Below are positions 29,331 to 40,885 of a stretch of 64,000 nt of DNA, one piece after another (positions within the stretch are counted from its first letter, which is position 1; each line of letters starts with the position of its first letter). The position numbers were made by a program, and so were the translations under genes. Source of the DNA: Bactericera cockerelli (taxonomy: Eukaryota > Arthropoda > Insecta > Hemiptera > Triozidae); contig JAMCCL010000145.1 of assembly GCA_024516035.1 (NCBI GenBank), forward strand, positions 1-64,000, given 5' to 3'. The notes beneath the pieces were generated by a model that saw nothing but the letters and a program-made list of their open reading frames with translations, made no database searches and had not been told where the DNA came from.

Positions 29331-29755
29331 TGGTGGTCAAGGTTTAAGCGCTAGCCCTGTTAACCCAGTAGTAAAAAATCCGTTGGTTTCGAATTCCCCC
29401 AGTGCATAATTTTTTCCTCATTAATTTGAGTTTGTGACCACATAACCTCTTGAGACCTGGGCATGTTTTCCCAAAGTATGATTTAGACCTGGATGTACTT
29501 TAAAAGACAAAGACAGATATGCTTGGCCTGGGCATGTATTCCAAAAGTACTGTTAAGACCTGGGTTACTTTTTAAAGTACGGGATTTTAAAAAATTCCGA
29601 CGGTTTTTGAGAGAAATAGTGGGGTAAGTGAAGTTTTCCTTTTATTTTAAAAGCACTTCAGGCCAAGGATAATAATAAGACTCCTGATGGTTGGGTGGTA
29701 GGAAATACTTTGGGGAAATTGACCCGCGCCTGGGGTTCCTTCACTAAAAGTGTTA
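29331..29755 (+). repeat. SINE family B interrupted by a ~220-bp insertion
   Basis: The head (AAGCGCTAGCC, GGTTTCGAATTCCCC) and the first body block (GTGCATAATTTTTTCCTCAT then GTGACCACATAA) run to about 29,445. The second body block (AATAATAAGACTCCTGATGG, then a TTCCTTCACTAAAAG end) resumes at about 29,668. In the copy at 83-285 the two blocks join directly. The inserted segment has its own 71-bp tandem repeat (next entry). Confidence 0.72.
29446..29667 (+). repeat. Insert in SINE B containing 71-bp tandem repeat
   Basis: CCTGGGCATGTTTTCCCAAA at 29,456 recurs as CCTGGGCATGTATTCCAAAA at 29,527, giving a 71-base period and nearly two units. Within each unit AGACCTGG/AAGACCTGG and TACTTT-AAAG words repeat again. 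No terminal inverted repeats are evident. Confidence 0.55.
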
Positions 29756-29759
29756 TTTA

Positions 29760-30305
29760 TTATTTACATACTCGATAGCGATAGTGAATAAATAGCAATT
29801 AAAAAAACGATGTTAAACTCTAATAAAAAATAATAAAAACCCATGACCAGCTGAATTTCTTTTACGACCATATAAATGTACCACGGAAAAACCCCAAGAA
29901 AAAAACTTTTTTTTGTAAAGGAACATTTCAGATTTTATTTTTTTTAATGAAGGCGCTTCTTTATTATCTTCTGTAATAATCCATTTTAATCCTACTGAAT
30001 CCTTCCTCTTATTGAATATTTTCTTATCATTTTTGGGGGATATTATTAGCTGGGGGTTTTATGAAATTGACCCATTTTAAATTATAATAAATCGAGAGGA
30101 GTTGATTATAATTTTCTACTCAGGTAATATATTGAAAAAGAAAAAAGTGAGTATATATAAATATATATAAATCTGACTTGGCGTGTATATAACCCTTAAA
30201 TCAATTTAGAAGGAAAAATTTTAATTGGTTTCTTTTTTTTTGTAAACAATTTTCTTAATCCTGAAATATACTCATGCAAGTCCTATTTTGCTATTTAAAA
30301 GTTAT
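29760..30305. other. AT-rich spacer, quality declining
   Basis: No gene or family recognised. ATATATAAATATATATAAAT occurs near 30,153. Homopolymer blocks begin to lengthen here. Confidence 0.4.
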
Positions 30306-30310
30306 CATAG

Positions 30311-30435
30311 GTGTTAATTAATCATTTCGTGATGTCAAAACCTAACCAAATTACTGAATCTCGCTGAAACCCAAGGGCTTGAACCAGCGGCATCCGGTTA
30401 CAAGCCCGCCACCTCTGATAAGCTACTGAATGGGT
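30311..30435 (-). repeat. SINE family C, minus strand
   Basis: TCATTTCGTGATGTCAAAAC, ACTGAATCTCGCTGAAACC, GCTTGAACCAGCGGCATCC and TGATAAGCTACTGAATGGG follow the order of the reference at 26,401. It is followed by an (ATT)n run near 30,440-30,480. Confidence 0.7.
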
Positions 30436-30439
30436 TATT

Positions 30440-30891
30440 ATTATCATTATTAAAAAAAAAAATATTATTATTATTATTAATAAGCCGTAGTCGGCCTATA
30501 TTTTCTAGTGTGACGGGTAGTCCACCTTAACATTTCCCCCTGATCAACCTGGGCACGTAATGTCTCTTAATTCATAATTGATACCCTAATAATAATAAAT
30601 ATGCTACATATATAAAATAATACTTTAAGAGGTAAATATATCCCTTACCCTTTTTTTAAATACTTTAAATGGATATTTCTTAACATAATTAGTTAATTAT
30701 TAATATTAGGTACCTCAAGAAAGATCCTTAGAACTATATTTATTACAATTTATGTTACTGATACACTGGCTGTGTTACAAAAGGGGAAGAAGGCACATTT
30801 CTTGACCTGTTATAGGACCGGGATCAAATTTCCTAATTATTGATGAGCGGTCGGGCACAAGAATCCAGAATTCTTTTCACTATTTATTTGT
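30440..30891. other. AT-rich spacer with (ATT)n
   Basis: An (ATT)n microsatellite directly abuts the SINE. Then comes a more complex stretch at 30,484-30,600 without recognised homology, then AT-rich DNA. No gene is seen. Confidence 0.4.
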
Positions 30892-31200
30892 AGTCACCTT
30901 GTGGGTAGCACGGGGTTGCACGCACGGTGATCAGGGTTCGAATCTCAGCGGATCGGAATCTTCCTTTAGAATAAATTCAACTTGCTTTTGACATCAAGTC
31001 TGTGACTATGATTATCCCGATGACAATGAATCCTAGTCTCATACTATAATAATTTAAAAAAATTTGGTCTTTGGATGTTCAGGTCCACTCGTACCGTGAG
31101 GGGAAAAAAAAGTACTACTTTAATCGAGCAGCGACGAGTGGTGAAATTGGGGGAAAAATAATTGGTTTAGGGAATATTCAAAGTAAAAATCCGCCCTCCC
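30892..31200 (+). repeat. SINE family D, partly degraded
   Basis: GTCACCTTGTGGGTAGCACG is followed by GCACGCACGGTGATCAGGG with TTCGAATC as the B box. GGATGTTCAGGTCCACTCGT then GTGAGG follow near 31,075. About 80 extra bases lie between head and body compared with the copy at 19,622. The tail merges into smeared sequence. Confidence 0.65.
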
Positions 31201-31254
31201 ACTAAAATTGGATATAACAAAAAAACTATTAAAAGACCCATTTTAAAAAACGAA

Positions 31255-31440
31255 GTACGGCGGCGGTTTAAAAAATTCTATTTTCCGGGGTTCGAACCCC
31301 GTCATGGACTTGAACCTGGTCCTAGTCCCCCTCTCCCCATGACGCAACATCATTTCAACCACTTTCCTGTCCATATCTCTATAACAGTTCCGGGTCCTCA
31401 GTACCCTGTTCCAAACTGGTGTCAACAACCCAAACACTCC
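31255..31440 (-). repeat. Repeat with tRNA T-arm-like palindrome, minus strand
   Basis: CCGGGGTTCGAACCCCG near 31,287-31,304 is a T-arm/B-box-like sequence that is almost its own reverse complement. The stretch to 31,440 is more complex than its smeared surroundings and stays open on the minus strand for 64 codons. I see no protein family in it. I read it as a tRNA-derived repeat rather than a gene. Confidence 0.4.
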
Positions 31441-32496
31441 GTATCAGCAAATTGATTGGGTTGTCAAATTTTTTTTTTTAAAGGGGCATTTTTATTTAAC
31501 AGCCGGGAATTTTGAACCGCCAACAATGAAGGGGGGGTCAACCCCGTCAAATGTTTGAAATTTAGTTTTCAGTTTTTTTAAAAATTTTTATAAAATTTTT
31601 TGATTTTTTTTATAAAAAATGAAATCTGTTCTTTTGGGTTTAATTTTTTCGGAATAACTTAAATTTTGGGAACGTAGTAAATATCTCTTTTTTTTTTTTT
31701 TTAAACAGCTAAGGTTTTAAAACCTTCTTATTTGGTTGGGGGTTGGTTTGGAATCACCAAAAAGCTTTTAGCTTTAAAACCAAACTAACATTTGATTATT
31801 ATCTTAAAAAAATCCAAATGGAAAATTTTACTTAACAATTATACAAAATCCATTTACATTAATTTCATTCAAATCAACGCAATCGAAAACGGGGGGCAAA
31901 GATTCTCCAAATTTGCTCAAATATAAAGTTGGTAGGGGTAAAAAAAAGAAAAAAATTAAAAAAAATTTTGGGAAAAGAAAGGGGAAATACCCTTTGTGGT
32001 AAAACTCCATATTTAAAAATTTTTAAAATACTCTTTCCCCGTTTTAACGTCCCCCCTATCAGTGATCAAAGGGCCCACTGGAAAATCCATAGGTCGGGGT
32101 TCCCCCTATCATCTGGCAGAAATTATCCCCCATTGGGATTTAACCACAAAAATACATTTGGGCTTCTAGAAGAATAATAACTCATTAGCAAACGGCAATA
32201 TTTTAAAGCGAACTTTTTATTATTTTTTTTTTCGCAAGAATTTTTAAAAATAATTTTTCATTTTTTTTCTTTTTTTACTTCTTCTAAATTGTTATTAATT
32301 TTTGAATTATCTGTTTGCTTTTAAAGTCCTTACTAATAAAGAAAAAAATAAAATAAAATAAATATACCTACTTCAAAGTGAAAGATAACCCCCCACGACT
32401 GATGTTAAACCTTTTTCCTACCTTCAATCTTTTTTATTGGAAAACGAAACAAATTTAATGAGAAAAAACCAAGCTTGTGGAAGCAACTGGTGAAAG

Positions 32497-32566
32497 CCGC
32501 CCTCCGTGGCTCAGGGAAAGCAGGGGATCAAAACTCGAAATTTGGGGGTTCGAACCCGCCGGGCGG
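32497..32566 (+). repeat. tRNA-like sequence with paired acceptor ends
   Basis: CCGCCC at 32,497-32,502 pairs exactly with GGGCGG at 32,561-32,566, 70 bases overall. TGGCTCAGGGAAAGC serves as an A-box/D-arm and GGGGGTTCGAACCCGCC as T-arm and B box. An anticodon arm cannot be assigned with confidence in the smeared AAACTCGAAATTTG middle. It may be the head of a SINE related to family A or a tRNA pseudogene. Confidence 0.5.
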
Positions 32567-32680
32567 AAAATTCTGAAAAAAATTGTAAAGGAAAAAAAAC
32601 CGGATAATGCAAAGTTCCGGCACTATTACCTTTTTTAAAATATTTCTTATTTGGATAATACATTTTTTCACTACCGTCAC

Positions 32681-32870
32681 TGGGTCAAGGGGTTTTTAAA
32701 AGCTGTCTGGAAATCCAGGTAGGTAGGACCTTGGGTTTTCAACCCCCCAATGCATGAAATTTTTCTCTTAAATTTTAATTTGTGACCACTAATAATAAGA
32801 TGGGGTTAGGTGTAGAAAACTTTGGCCTTTTTTTCGCCTGGGGTTTCTTCCACAAAAGAGGTTTTTATAA
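32681..32870 (+). repeat. SINE family B (degraded)
   Basis: GGTAGGTAGGACCTTGGG, AATGCATGAAATTTTTCTC, AATTTGTGACCACTAATAAT, GGGGTTAGGTGTAGAAAAC and CGCCTGGGGTTTCTTCCAC follow the family order. Confidence 0.7.
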
Positions 32871-33065
32871 TTTTTTTTTTGAACCCGCAAAGCCAGTTTA
32901 TTTCAACCTACCCGTAATTCCTTCATTTTTTACCACCTCAACGCCAATTTTTTGTGCTAAGAAGTGAATAAGTGATCCGTCTTCAAAACATTTCTATTTC
33001 AAAAAATCTACCAACTTCAAATTTTTTTCCCCTTCTTTCGGGTTTGTGGTGTGTGTTGTGTTTGT

Positions 33066-33305
33066 TGAGTGTCTTTTTTTCTCATACTAGTCTCTTTGTC
33101 TTTTTTTTTTCTCTTTTTTTTTTTGGGGCTTTTGTCTTTCTCTCCTCTCTCTTTACTCTCTTTTCTCTCTCTCTCTCTCTTTCTTTATTCTCTTTTTTTT
33201 TTTCTTTCTCTCCTCTTACTCTCTTTTTTCCCCTCCTTTCTTTATCTCTCTTTCTTTTCTTTTTTTTCTCTCTCCCTCTTTCCGTACTCCTCCCCCATTC
33301 AATTA
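33066..33305. repeat. Polypyrimidine tract (CT/T-rich)
   Basis: Almost pure C/T over about 240 bases, with runs of (CT)n near 33,160-33,180. It creates two overlapping plus-strand frames rich in F, L and S, which are not genes. Confidence 0.75.
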
Positions 33306-34159
33306 TACTGCTTTGATTTAAAGCTACCTTTTTTTTTGGGGATGTTTTTCTTTATCTCTGCAAAACCCAATTAATTTTTGGGAAAAATTTTTTTTTTCTA
33401 GAAAAAAATTGTTTCTCGTTAAAAAAATTTTTTACCGCCACGAATTTTCGCTTTTATTCTAGGGGCTTTTTAATGTGGTTTTTCAAAGTCCCACGCCGGG
33501 GAAAATTTTGGGGAAAAAATTTACAGTTCAGGATCTGCTAGCCAAGCAACACTTCTTAGTTAAAATAAAAGTTACAAAAATATCACCACGCTTATAGAAA
33601 TCTGTGGTTATTTAGTATCACCATGTTCATACTGGCGAGCCGGTAAACTTCCATTTCACCTCGCTGAAAGTTTAAGAAGAGGTACCCGTAAGTCCGAATT
33701 TTTTCGAATTACTTTTTTGGGACGGGGAAAGGAAAAAAAATCGATTTTTTTAAAATCGGTTTTATACCATTCAAAAAAAAAAATGCCACTTTAACGATTA
33801 AAGTTTACCCCCCCGTAAATCGATTTTTTTTTTTGAAAAATTTTTGGTGAACCTCTATTCCAATCGAAATTGGTATTGTGTAAAAAAATCAGAGATACGA
33901 GGTACCCTACAAAAAAAGCACACATGCTTTCTAAAATTTTCAGGAATCACTTTAGAGTACCTCGTAGTCCATATTCGTAAAAATACATTTAAAAAAAAAA
34001 AAATAAAAATTTTATGATAAAACAGTTATTTAATTTTAAACTATTTTTTATTTTTTTTTTAAACCACCCAAACTTTATATTCATTTTTTAGTCTCCGAAA
34101 ATTTTTAAAAAAGACTTACAAACCTCTTCTTAACACGATATATAATTCTAATCCTTTGA

Positions 34160-34440
34160 CTTTTATAAAGGGGGGAGAAAAATAGGAAAAAAGGAAGAGA
34201 GAAAAAATTTAAAAGGGGGAAAGGGGTTGAAAAGGGAGCTGGGAGAGAGAAAAATACAACTTTTGGGAGAGAGAAAGAAAAAAGATAGGAGGGAAAAGGG
34301 GGACATAGAAAAAAAAGAATCAAAGGAGTTAAATACAGCTAAAAGAAAAAACTTGAGAAGAAAATAATAGTTAATGGGGAGAAGGGAAAAAGAGGGATGA
34401 ATGAAAAAAAAAGAAATAAAAAAAATACTCTTTAGGGAAG
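34160..34440. repeat. Polypurine tract I
   Basis: GA- and A-rich for about 280 bases with few pyrimidines. Minus-strand frames here consist of F, S, L and P and are artefacts of the tract. Confidence 0.7.
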
Positions 34441-34619
34441 AAACCAGGGGGTAGGTTGATGCCAAATTTTTCCCCCCCAAAAAACCCCCTCAATTTTTTT
34501 TTTTATAGGGGGGGTAAAAAACCAAAAATTTTAAGAAAAATAATTTATCCTTTTGATTTTTTCGAAACAAGGGAAAACCCGGACACCAACTAGCCTTTAA
34601 ACCCCATGAAAAACCAGTG

Positions 34620-34940
34620 TAGGGTAATAAAAAAAAAAAGACATTCATAATGAGGAAAAAAAAAGGGGACAGACAAAAAAAAAGGGGGGAAGATAAAAAA
34701 AAAAAAGGGGAAAGGATTTTTTTTAAAAGGGGAAAAATGAAGAAAAAAGGGGACAGAGAGAAAAAGAAAAAAGAAAGAGAAAATGAAAAAGAAGGACATC
34801 GATAGACCGAATGGAGAAAGAAAAATAGAGAAAATAGAGAGAGAAAAGAGAAGGATAGAGAAGAAAATAGAGAGAAGAAATAAAAAGGGGGGAAGAAAGA
34901 GATAGAGAGAAGTGAAGAGAGAAAAAGAGAGAGAGGGGGC
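34620..34940. repeat. Polypurine tract II
   Basis: GAGAAAG and GGGGAAA units dominate for 320 bases, ending in an AGAGAGAGAGGGGG stretch. It is separated from tract I by a smeared segment and is followed within 160 bases by a polypyrimidine tract. Confidence 0.7.
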
Positions 34941-35097
34941 GTCCCAGGGTAGAAGCGGGGGGGATTTTGACAGTTTGATGGATGGGGTGGATATTACAAC
35001 ACCCCCCCGGGGCGTTTTTTAAGGGGGTACCACTAAGATGTCGAATGGAGGGGCAGTTTTCTTTTTTCCCTTTTTAAAATCACTCCTTTTCAAAGGG

Positions 35098-35425
35098 GCC
35101 TTTTTCTCTCTCCTCTCTTTCTCTCTCTCCCTCTCTTTCTCCCCCTTTCCCCCTTTTTTCTTTTCTCCCCTTTTCCCCCCCCCTCTCTTTCTTTCTTTTT
35201 TTCTTCTCCTCTTTCCTTTTTTTTTCCCTCCTTTTTTTCTTTCTCTCTCTTTTCCCTTTTTTTTTTTCTCTCTTTCTCCTTTTTCCTTTTTCCCCCCCTC
35301 TCCCTCTCTCTCTCTTTCTTTTCTCTTTTTCTCCCTCCCCCTCCCCTCTCTGAAAAATCTCTCTCTTCTTTCTCTCTTTTTCTCCTTTTTTTCTCCCCCC
35401 CTCCTCTCTCTATCTTTCGCTCGCC
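35098..35425. repeat. Long polypyrimidine tract
   Basis: CTCTCTTT and CCCCTTTTT units make up about 330 bases with almost no purines. It gives open frames of more than 120 codons on both strands. They encode F/S/L/P or E/K/R/G strings and are not proteins. A shorter similar tract lies at 35,560-35,710. Confidence 0.75.
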
Positions 35426-36139
35426 CATAAATTTTACTCCCACCCCTTTTTCATCCTTGGTCAATTTAAAATTTTTTTTTAAAATAGGAGGTTATATGAA
35501 ATTTTAAAATTTTTAAACCCTTTTCTTTTTTACTCTCTCTAAGCTTTTTTCCCAATTTTCTTATCTAAGGGAAAGGGTTTTTTTTTTCCCCCCTTTTTTT
35601 TTTTCTCCCCCCCTTTTTTCTCCTTTTCCCAATTTTTCATCTCTTCTCTCTCTCTCGCCCCTCCTTCTCACCCTCCTCTCTCTCCCTCTCTCTTTTTTCT
35701 ATCTCTTTTACTAAAGGGGCAAATTAACCCCGACGGGGCTGAAATTTGGGTGAATTGCGGGGAAAACCCCAAAAAAATACTACCCAAATCAACCTCACCA
35801 CCTTTGGGGTTTGGGGCCCCAATCCCCTGTCACACCCACTGGCTTTTTAACTTCAATTTATCCTAAAAAACCCCGGGGGCATTCAAAAACGCATAGACGA
35901 ACGCCCCCAGGAGAAAAAAATTTTTTACAAAAAAAACCCCCCTTTTAAAATTTAAAATTGGGGGGGTACTACACGCTTTGCATTTCAATAAAAAAGGGAA
36001 AACCCTGCAGTATTTTTTTTTTTTTTTGGGGGGTTTAATAGAAAACAACGAAATACAAAAATTTTTTTTAAAATTTTGTCCTCAAAAAATCTAGTTAAAA
36101 ATTTTTGCAAATCATTTGACTTTTTTATTCTTTGCTTTT

Positions 36140-36320
36140 GGCAAAATAACCAAAATTAGTGACCCAAATTAGTAAAAAAAGATATTTTTTAAAATAAATT
36201 TGAAAATATTATTAACGATAATTTTTAAAAGATATTATTAACGAATTAAATAAAGAAATTAGTAACGAAATTAGGTTTAAAGATATTATGAACGATATAT
36301 GTAACGAAAATTGAATTGTA
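36140..36320 (+). repeat. Irregular short tandem repeat around GATATTATTAACGA
   Basis: ATATTATTAACGATAA near 36,207, GATATTATTAACGAATTAAA near 36,231 and GATATTATGAACGATATA near 36,282 are variants. AAATTAGTAACGAAATTAG lies between them. Units are 22-50 bases apart. The words are mixed rather than homopolymeric, so the repeat is believable. Confidence 0.55.
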
Positions 36321-36535
36321 AAGGGGGAGAAAGGAAAGTGTGGTCATGCCACAACAAAATATTGAAGTAGGGGGAAAAAGAAAGAGAAGGTATTTGGGCA
36401 TCGCACAAACAAATTTGGGGCATTGGGTTTGGGCCCTTTTAATTAAAGATAAAAAGCCCCCCGGGTTTTTCAGCTCGAAAAGGGAACGTTTTTTTAAAAA
36501 AAATTTTTAAAACGCTTTAAAAGAAAATTTATATA

Positions 36536-36606
36536 AAGTCCACCGTGGCAATGATTAGCGCGCTAGCATTGACGCAGGGGGCCCGGGGGTTTGTTTCCCC
36601 CGGGGC
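36536..36606 (+). repeat. tRNA-like SINE head, probably family D
   Basis: GTCCACCGTGGCAATGATTA, GCGCGCTAGCATTG-ACGCAGGG and a smeared B box GGGGTTTGTTTCCCC. The order recalls GTCACCGTGGCATA, CACGCTAGGCATTG and GGGTTCGATCCCC at 19,622. Confidence 0.5.
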
Positions 36607-36779
36607 AGAATTTTTTTTCTTTCTTTTCACATCTTTTTTCCTTTTTTTTATTTCCCCTTAAAAAAAATAATATAATTAGATTCTAGCTTCCAAAAAAAAA
36701 AAAAAAAAAAAATCCACAAAAAAAAAAAACGAAATTATAAAAAAAAAAAATTAAAAATAAAGAAAAAAAAAAAAAGAAC

Positions 36780-36782
36780 AAT

Positions 36783-36819
<37 letters not shown>

Positions 36820-36990
36820 AATTTTAAAAATAAAGGGCATAAAACAATACAAAAAATTTTCAAACGAAAATACAATAAAAAAAAACAAAAAAATAATAAT
36901 AAATAAAGAAAAAAAAAAAAAAATCTAAATTTTCCCCCCCAAAAGGGGGGGGGGTCATTGCCTGGGCAATCTCTTCCACCCAACCAATTT
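36780..36990 (-). repeat. Smeared copy of the 24.0-24.2 kb retroelement end
   Basis: GGTCATTGCCTGGGCAATC and CTCTTCCACCCAACC match GGGTTATTGCCTATGGCAGA and CTCTTCCACCCAACC at 24,131-24,167. The A/T-rich flank on the left corresponds to the minus-strand 3' UTR. Confidence 0.6.
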
Positions 36991-37428
36991 AGGTTAAAAT
37001 TTTTTTTTTTTTTTAAAAAAAAAATTTTAAAAAAAAAAAAAAAAAAGTATGTCAGGGTTTCCCCAAAAGTAGATCGACCTTGCTTTTTTTTTAATTTTGG
37101 GAAATTTTGGGGAAATACCTACGGCAAACGGTTTAAAAAAAAAAATTTAACCACTCCCAAATTTTAGAAATTTATATTTGAAAAAAAAAAAAACCCCTTC
37201 AAAAACTTTTTTTTTCATCTTTTACTAATTATCATTTTTTTTTATCGATCTTTTTGATTTTTTTTTGTTAATTTTTTTGGGAGGACCGGGGGTACTTATT
37301 TGCTTTATTTTTAAAAAAATTGGATTTTTAAATATCTTTAAATTCGAAAAAATTAACCCTTTTTAAAACCCCCTTTAGAAAACCCAAAAATTTGGGAAAA
37401 TTAAAAAAAACAAAGGTTTTTTCGTATT

Positions 37429-37550
37429 TGTGTTAATAATTCCGTTATATTACAATTACTAAAAATTCCCTTCATAAACCCCACCAAAACCTGAACCACC
37501 GACCTCCATTTAAGTCCGCCCCCTTATCGATCAAGCACGGGGGTCGGTAT
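37429..37550 (-). repeat. SINE family C, minus strand (degraded)
   Basis: TTGTGTTAATAATTCCGTTA, CCTGAACCACCGACCTCCAT, TAAGTCCGCC and TTATCGATCAAGC-GGGTCGGT match the reference at 26,401 closely. Confidence 0.75.
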
Positions 37551-38539
37551 GTGTTTAAAATGAACTAAAAATACTAAAAAAAGAATACAAAAACCCTTTT
37601 TTCATTTCATAGAATAAACCCCTTTGCATTTTTATAATTTTTTTTCGGCGTGTATAGAAAAGAACAAAGGGGAAAGATTCAAAAAAGTTCCTTCCCTCAC
37701 CCAAGAGACTATAGGAAAAACAGTTTTACAAGTAGTTCGGGGAACTGTAGGCCTATTTCTTTTCTGTGACGGGGCCCCCCTAACCCCCCTAACGAATTTC
37801 CGAATTAAAAATAATAAAAAGGAAAAGGGGGTTACTTTAAAAATTTATTAATAAATCCTAAGACATTATAAAAAAGGGGATTTCGTTTTTGTTTTAAAAC
37901 CACAATCGTATATATTTTAAAAGACTAAAACCCCCCCAAAAACAAAATTTTTTTCCCAAACCCCGGGGAAAACTCAACCCCCCCCCCCATTTTCAAGTCA
38001 CTCGCCTTTCACGAGGAAATTCTCAGCATGAAGGAGGAAAAAAAAATTTTATTTTTAAAAAATTAGAAAAGTTAATAAAATTTGATTTCATCTAAAATTA
38101 TCTAAAAAAAAAATTTTCAAGATTGGACGCGTCGGAAATCCCGGGTTTTTTGTGACCCAAAAAATTTAAAGGGCCCTTTTAAAAGTGGGCTGATTAGTTT
38201 TTTTTTCATTTTTCTTCCAAATACCCCCTTTTTTTAACCCCCCCTTTTTTTTTTGGTTTTTAAAAAATTTTTTTCTCAACCTACTTGGGTTGGCATTGTT
38301 CAACCTCATCCTTATGGTTGAGGGGGGTTTTTCGGATTAAACAGAAAAGGGGGGGGGTCGGATGCCTTCCCAACCCCAAAACCCCAAAAAAGGGGCGTTT
38401 ATTTTTTTAACCAAAGCTATCCCTTGGGGGTTTTTTAAGCGTCCCCCGGGGGCCCCTTTTCTCCCTCAATTTTTTTTTTTTTTTTTTTTAAGGGGGGGTT
38501 TAACGTGGGGTTTTTAAATGGGGGCTTTAAAAAAGGGGG

Positions 38540-38690
38540 TTTTTTCCCCTCCATTGGGGGGGAAACTCACAAACCTGCACTCAAAATTGACCTCACCCAC
38601 CCTGAGGGGGCCCGGGGAAAACCAGTTTAAACGAAAATTAAATTTGAATGGTCACCCTTTCCAATCTTAACCTCGGGGAAAAGTCGTTTA
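38540..38690 (+). repeat. SINE family D 3' body (degraded)
   Basis: CCCTCCATTGGGG, GAAACTCACAAACC, TTGACCTCACCCACCCTGAG and AATTTGAATGGTCACCC follow the clean copy at 19,848-19,955 in order. Confidence 0.65.
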
Positions 38691-38768
38691 AAAACTTCGG
38701 GTTTTTAAAAAGGGGAACCCCGGGGTTTTCAACACCATCGACGCTGGCTCCTACTTTTTCCCGGCATA

Positions 38769-38957
38769 GGTTGTCAAGTTTAACCGCTAGCTGAATCCGG
38801 TAGCTGGGGATTTTTTGGTTCGTACCCCCCCCATGCATATTTTTCCTCATTTTTTTTTTTTTGACCACAAAAAAAAAAACTCTGGTCGGTGGAAAAATTT
38901 GGGGGTATTAACCTCCCCTTTTGGGGGTTAAACCTTCCACTAAAGATGTTTTTATTA
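38769..38957 (+). repeat. SINE family B (degraded)
   Basis: GTTTAACCGCTAGCTG, GGTAGCTGGGGATTTTTTGG, CATGCATATTTTTCCTCATT, TTGACCACA, TATTAACCTCCCC and CCTTCCACTAAAGATGTTTT are in family order. Confidence 0.7.
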
Positions 38958-40683
38958 ATAAATTTTTAAAACCAATAAAATTGTTCAAAATTTTTGAAAA
39001 TTTTATTTAAAATAATTGACTAAAAAAACTTTTTGTCTTTTTTAAATTTTTTGGTTTTTAAATTTTTTTTTGTTGATTATTTTTGTTTGAATAAAATAAA
39101 AAGGGGGCACATCACATTTTATTTAAAACAGAGACTTGCTATTGGGGCCCCCCAAAAGGGGGAATCGGGGGGCCCTTTCCTGTCCCAACCCAAAGGCCCC
39201 CAAAGGGGGTTTTGTACTGTGTTTTAAAAAAAAAAACTTTTAAATTTTTTTTTTTTCAATGTAAATAAAAAAATTTAAAAAAGTTTTTAAAAAATCAACA
39301 AAAAAATAACTTTTGTACTGTTTTTTTAAAATAAAACATGTAAAATTTTTTTTTTTTCAAATGTAAATAAATAAAAAAAATTTTAAAAATTTTAAAAAAG
39401 GGAAAAATTTTTTTTGCAAAGTAGATTCAACCTCGCCCCCCTTTTTTTTCCCCCGCCTTTTTATCTGCCCCCCATAAATCATCCGCCTCAGAAAAGTCAG
39501 CCCCCTTTTTTTTTTTTTTTCTTTCTTTTAATTTTTTTCTTTTTCCTTTTTTTCTTTCTTGGAGAAAATTTTTCAAATTTAAATTTTTTGTTAAATTTTT
39601 AAAAAAAACAAATTTTAAAAAATTTTTTTTAAATTCCCCCCACCTTTTTTGGGTCAGGTTTAGATCTTTGGGTTTTTCTACCGGGGGGTTTCGGGTTTTA
39701 TACCCCCCGGCCCGGGGGGAAAAAACGACCGGGGTTTTTTCTTTTAAAAAAAAGGGTTTTTTAAACTTTTTAAAAATTTCCCCGAATAACACAAAGCGTT
39801 TTTACACAATTTATTACATTTCCTTTTTAAAAATTTTTATTTATTTTTCCCCTTGTCAAGTCTTTTTTTCAAAAAAAACCTTTTACCCCCAACCCGGTTT
39901 ATAAATTTAAAAATTTACCCTTTTAAATTTCCCGGGCCCCCCTCCCAAAAAAAAAAAAAACCCCTTTTTTTGGGTACAAAAAAACCCAGTTTGTTATGAA
40001 CAAAAAGGACCGGGATTCACAATAGGGGGTTAAAAGAAAAATTTTATAAACGGGGTTCATTAAAATTTTTGGGAAAAAAAAAAAATTTAAAAAATTTTTT
40101 AAATATACAAAAGGGGATTTAAGTACGATTGGGGACAGAAATACAAATATGTACAAATATGTTTAATAAAAGTACAAAATTTGGGCATAGACCTATTGTG
40201 AGTTTTAAAAAAAAATTTATAATTTTTTTGGGGTTGTTTGTTTTCTCCCTTCTCAAAAACAAGAATTTTCATTAGCTTAAGCTTAATATTTTCTTCTTTT
40301 TTTTAAAAATGTTTTTAAAATTTTTATATTGTTCTAAAAAATTCAATGTACATTAGAAACATATCACTTGACCCGTCAATAAAGAAAAATTTTAAAAAAA
40401 ATAAAAAAAAATAAAAAACCCCATCGACTTCTGGGTTTAAGCAATGTCTGACCAAAATAAAACCCAACACCCCCCTTTCTGTCTTGTTTTTGGTTTTTTT
40501 TTTTTTTTAAAGAGATTGACTTTTTTTTTTTTTTTTTAAATTTTGTAATGAAAAAGGCTTTCCTTTTTCCGGGGTTTGTCTTGCCCCTTTTCCCTATCTC
40601 TGAAACGGGGGGTTCCCCCCTGTTTCGATGATTTAGATCCCTTTTTTCAAATGAACTTTTATTAAAAAGGGGAAAATTTAACA

Positions 40684-40885
40684 TTTTTATCTACCCGGGG
40701 GTATATAAACGGGGAGTAGACCATACTGAAAAAGGGGGAACTAAAAAGGGGGAATAATCACAGCCCGGGGCGGGACAAAAGGGGGATAGACCACCCCTGG
40801 GGGCTAAAACAATATTTCCTAAATGACGGGTTGGGGGGGGCCCTTTAAAAATTTTATTACCCCCCTTTTTAAAGACAGTTAAAAT
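40684..40885 (+). repeat. Smeared relative of the 38-bp minisatellite
   Basis: TATATAAACGGGGAGTAGACCA at about 40,702 matches the unit TATAAACAGGGAGTAGACCA. GGGGATAGACCACCCCTGGGGG follows as a decayed unit. Downstream, GACAGTTAAAATGCTGACC corresponds to TTACAGTTAGTCAAACATGC-TGAC after the clean array. Confidence 0.6.

Noticed and set aside
35038..35464. Open frames of 130 and 124 codons on opposite strands
   Set aside because: They translate a polypyrimidine tract into F/L/S/P on one strand and E/K/R/G on the other. No complexity, no conserved residues, no start context.
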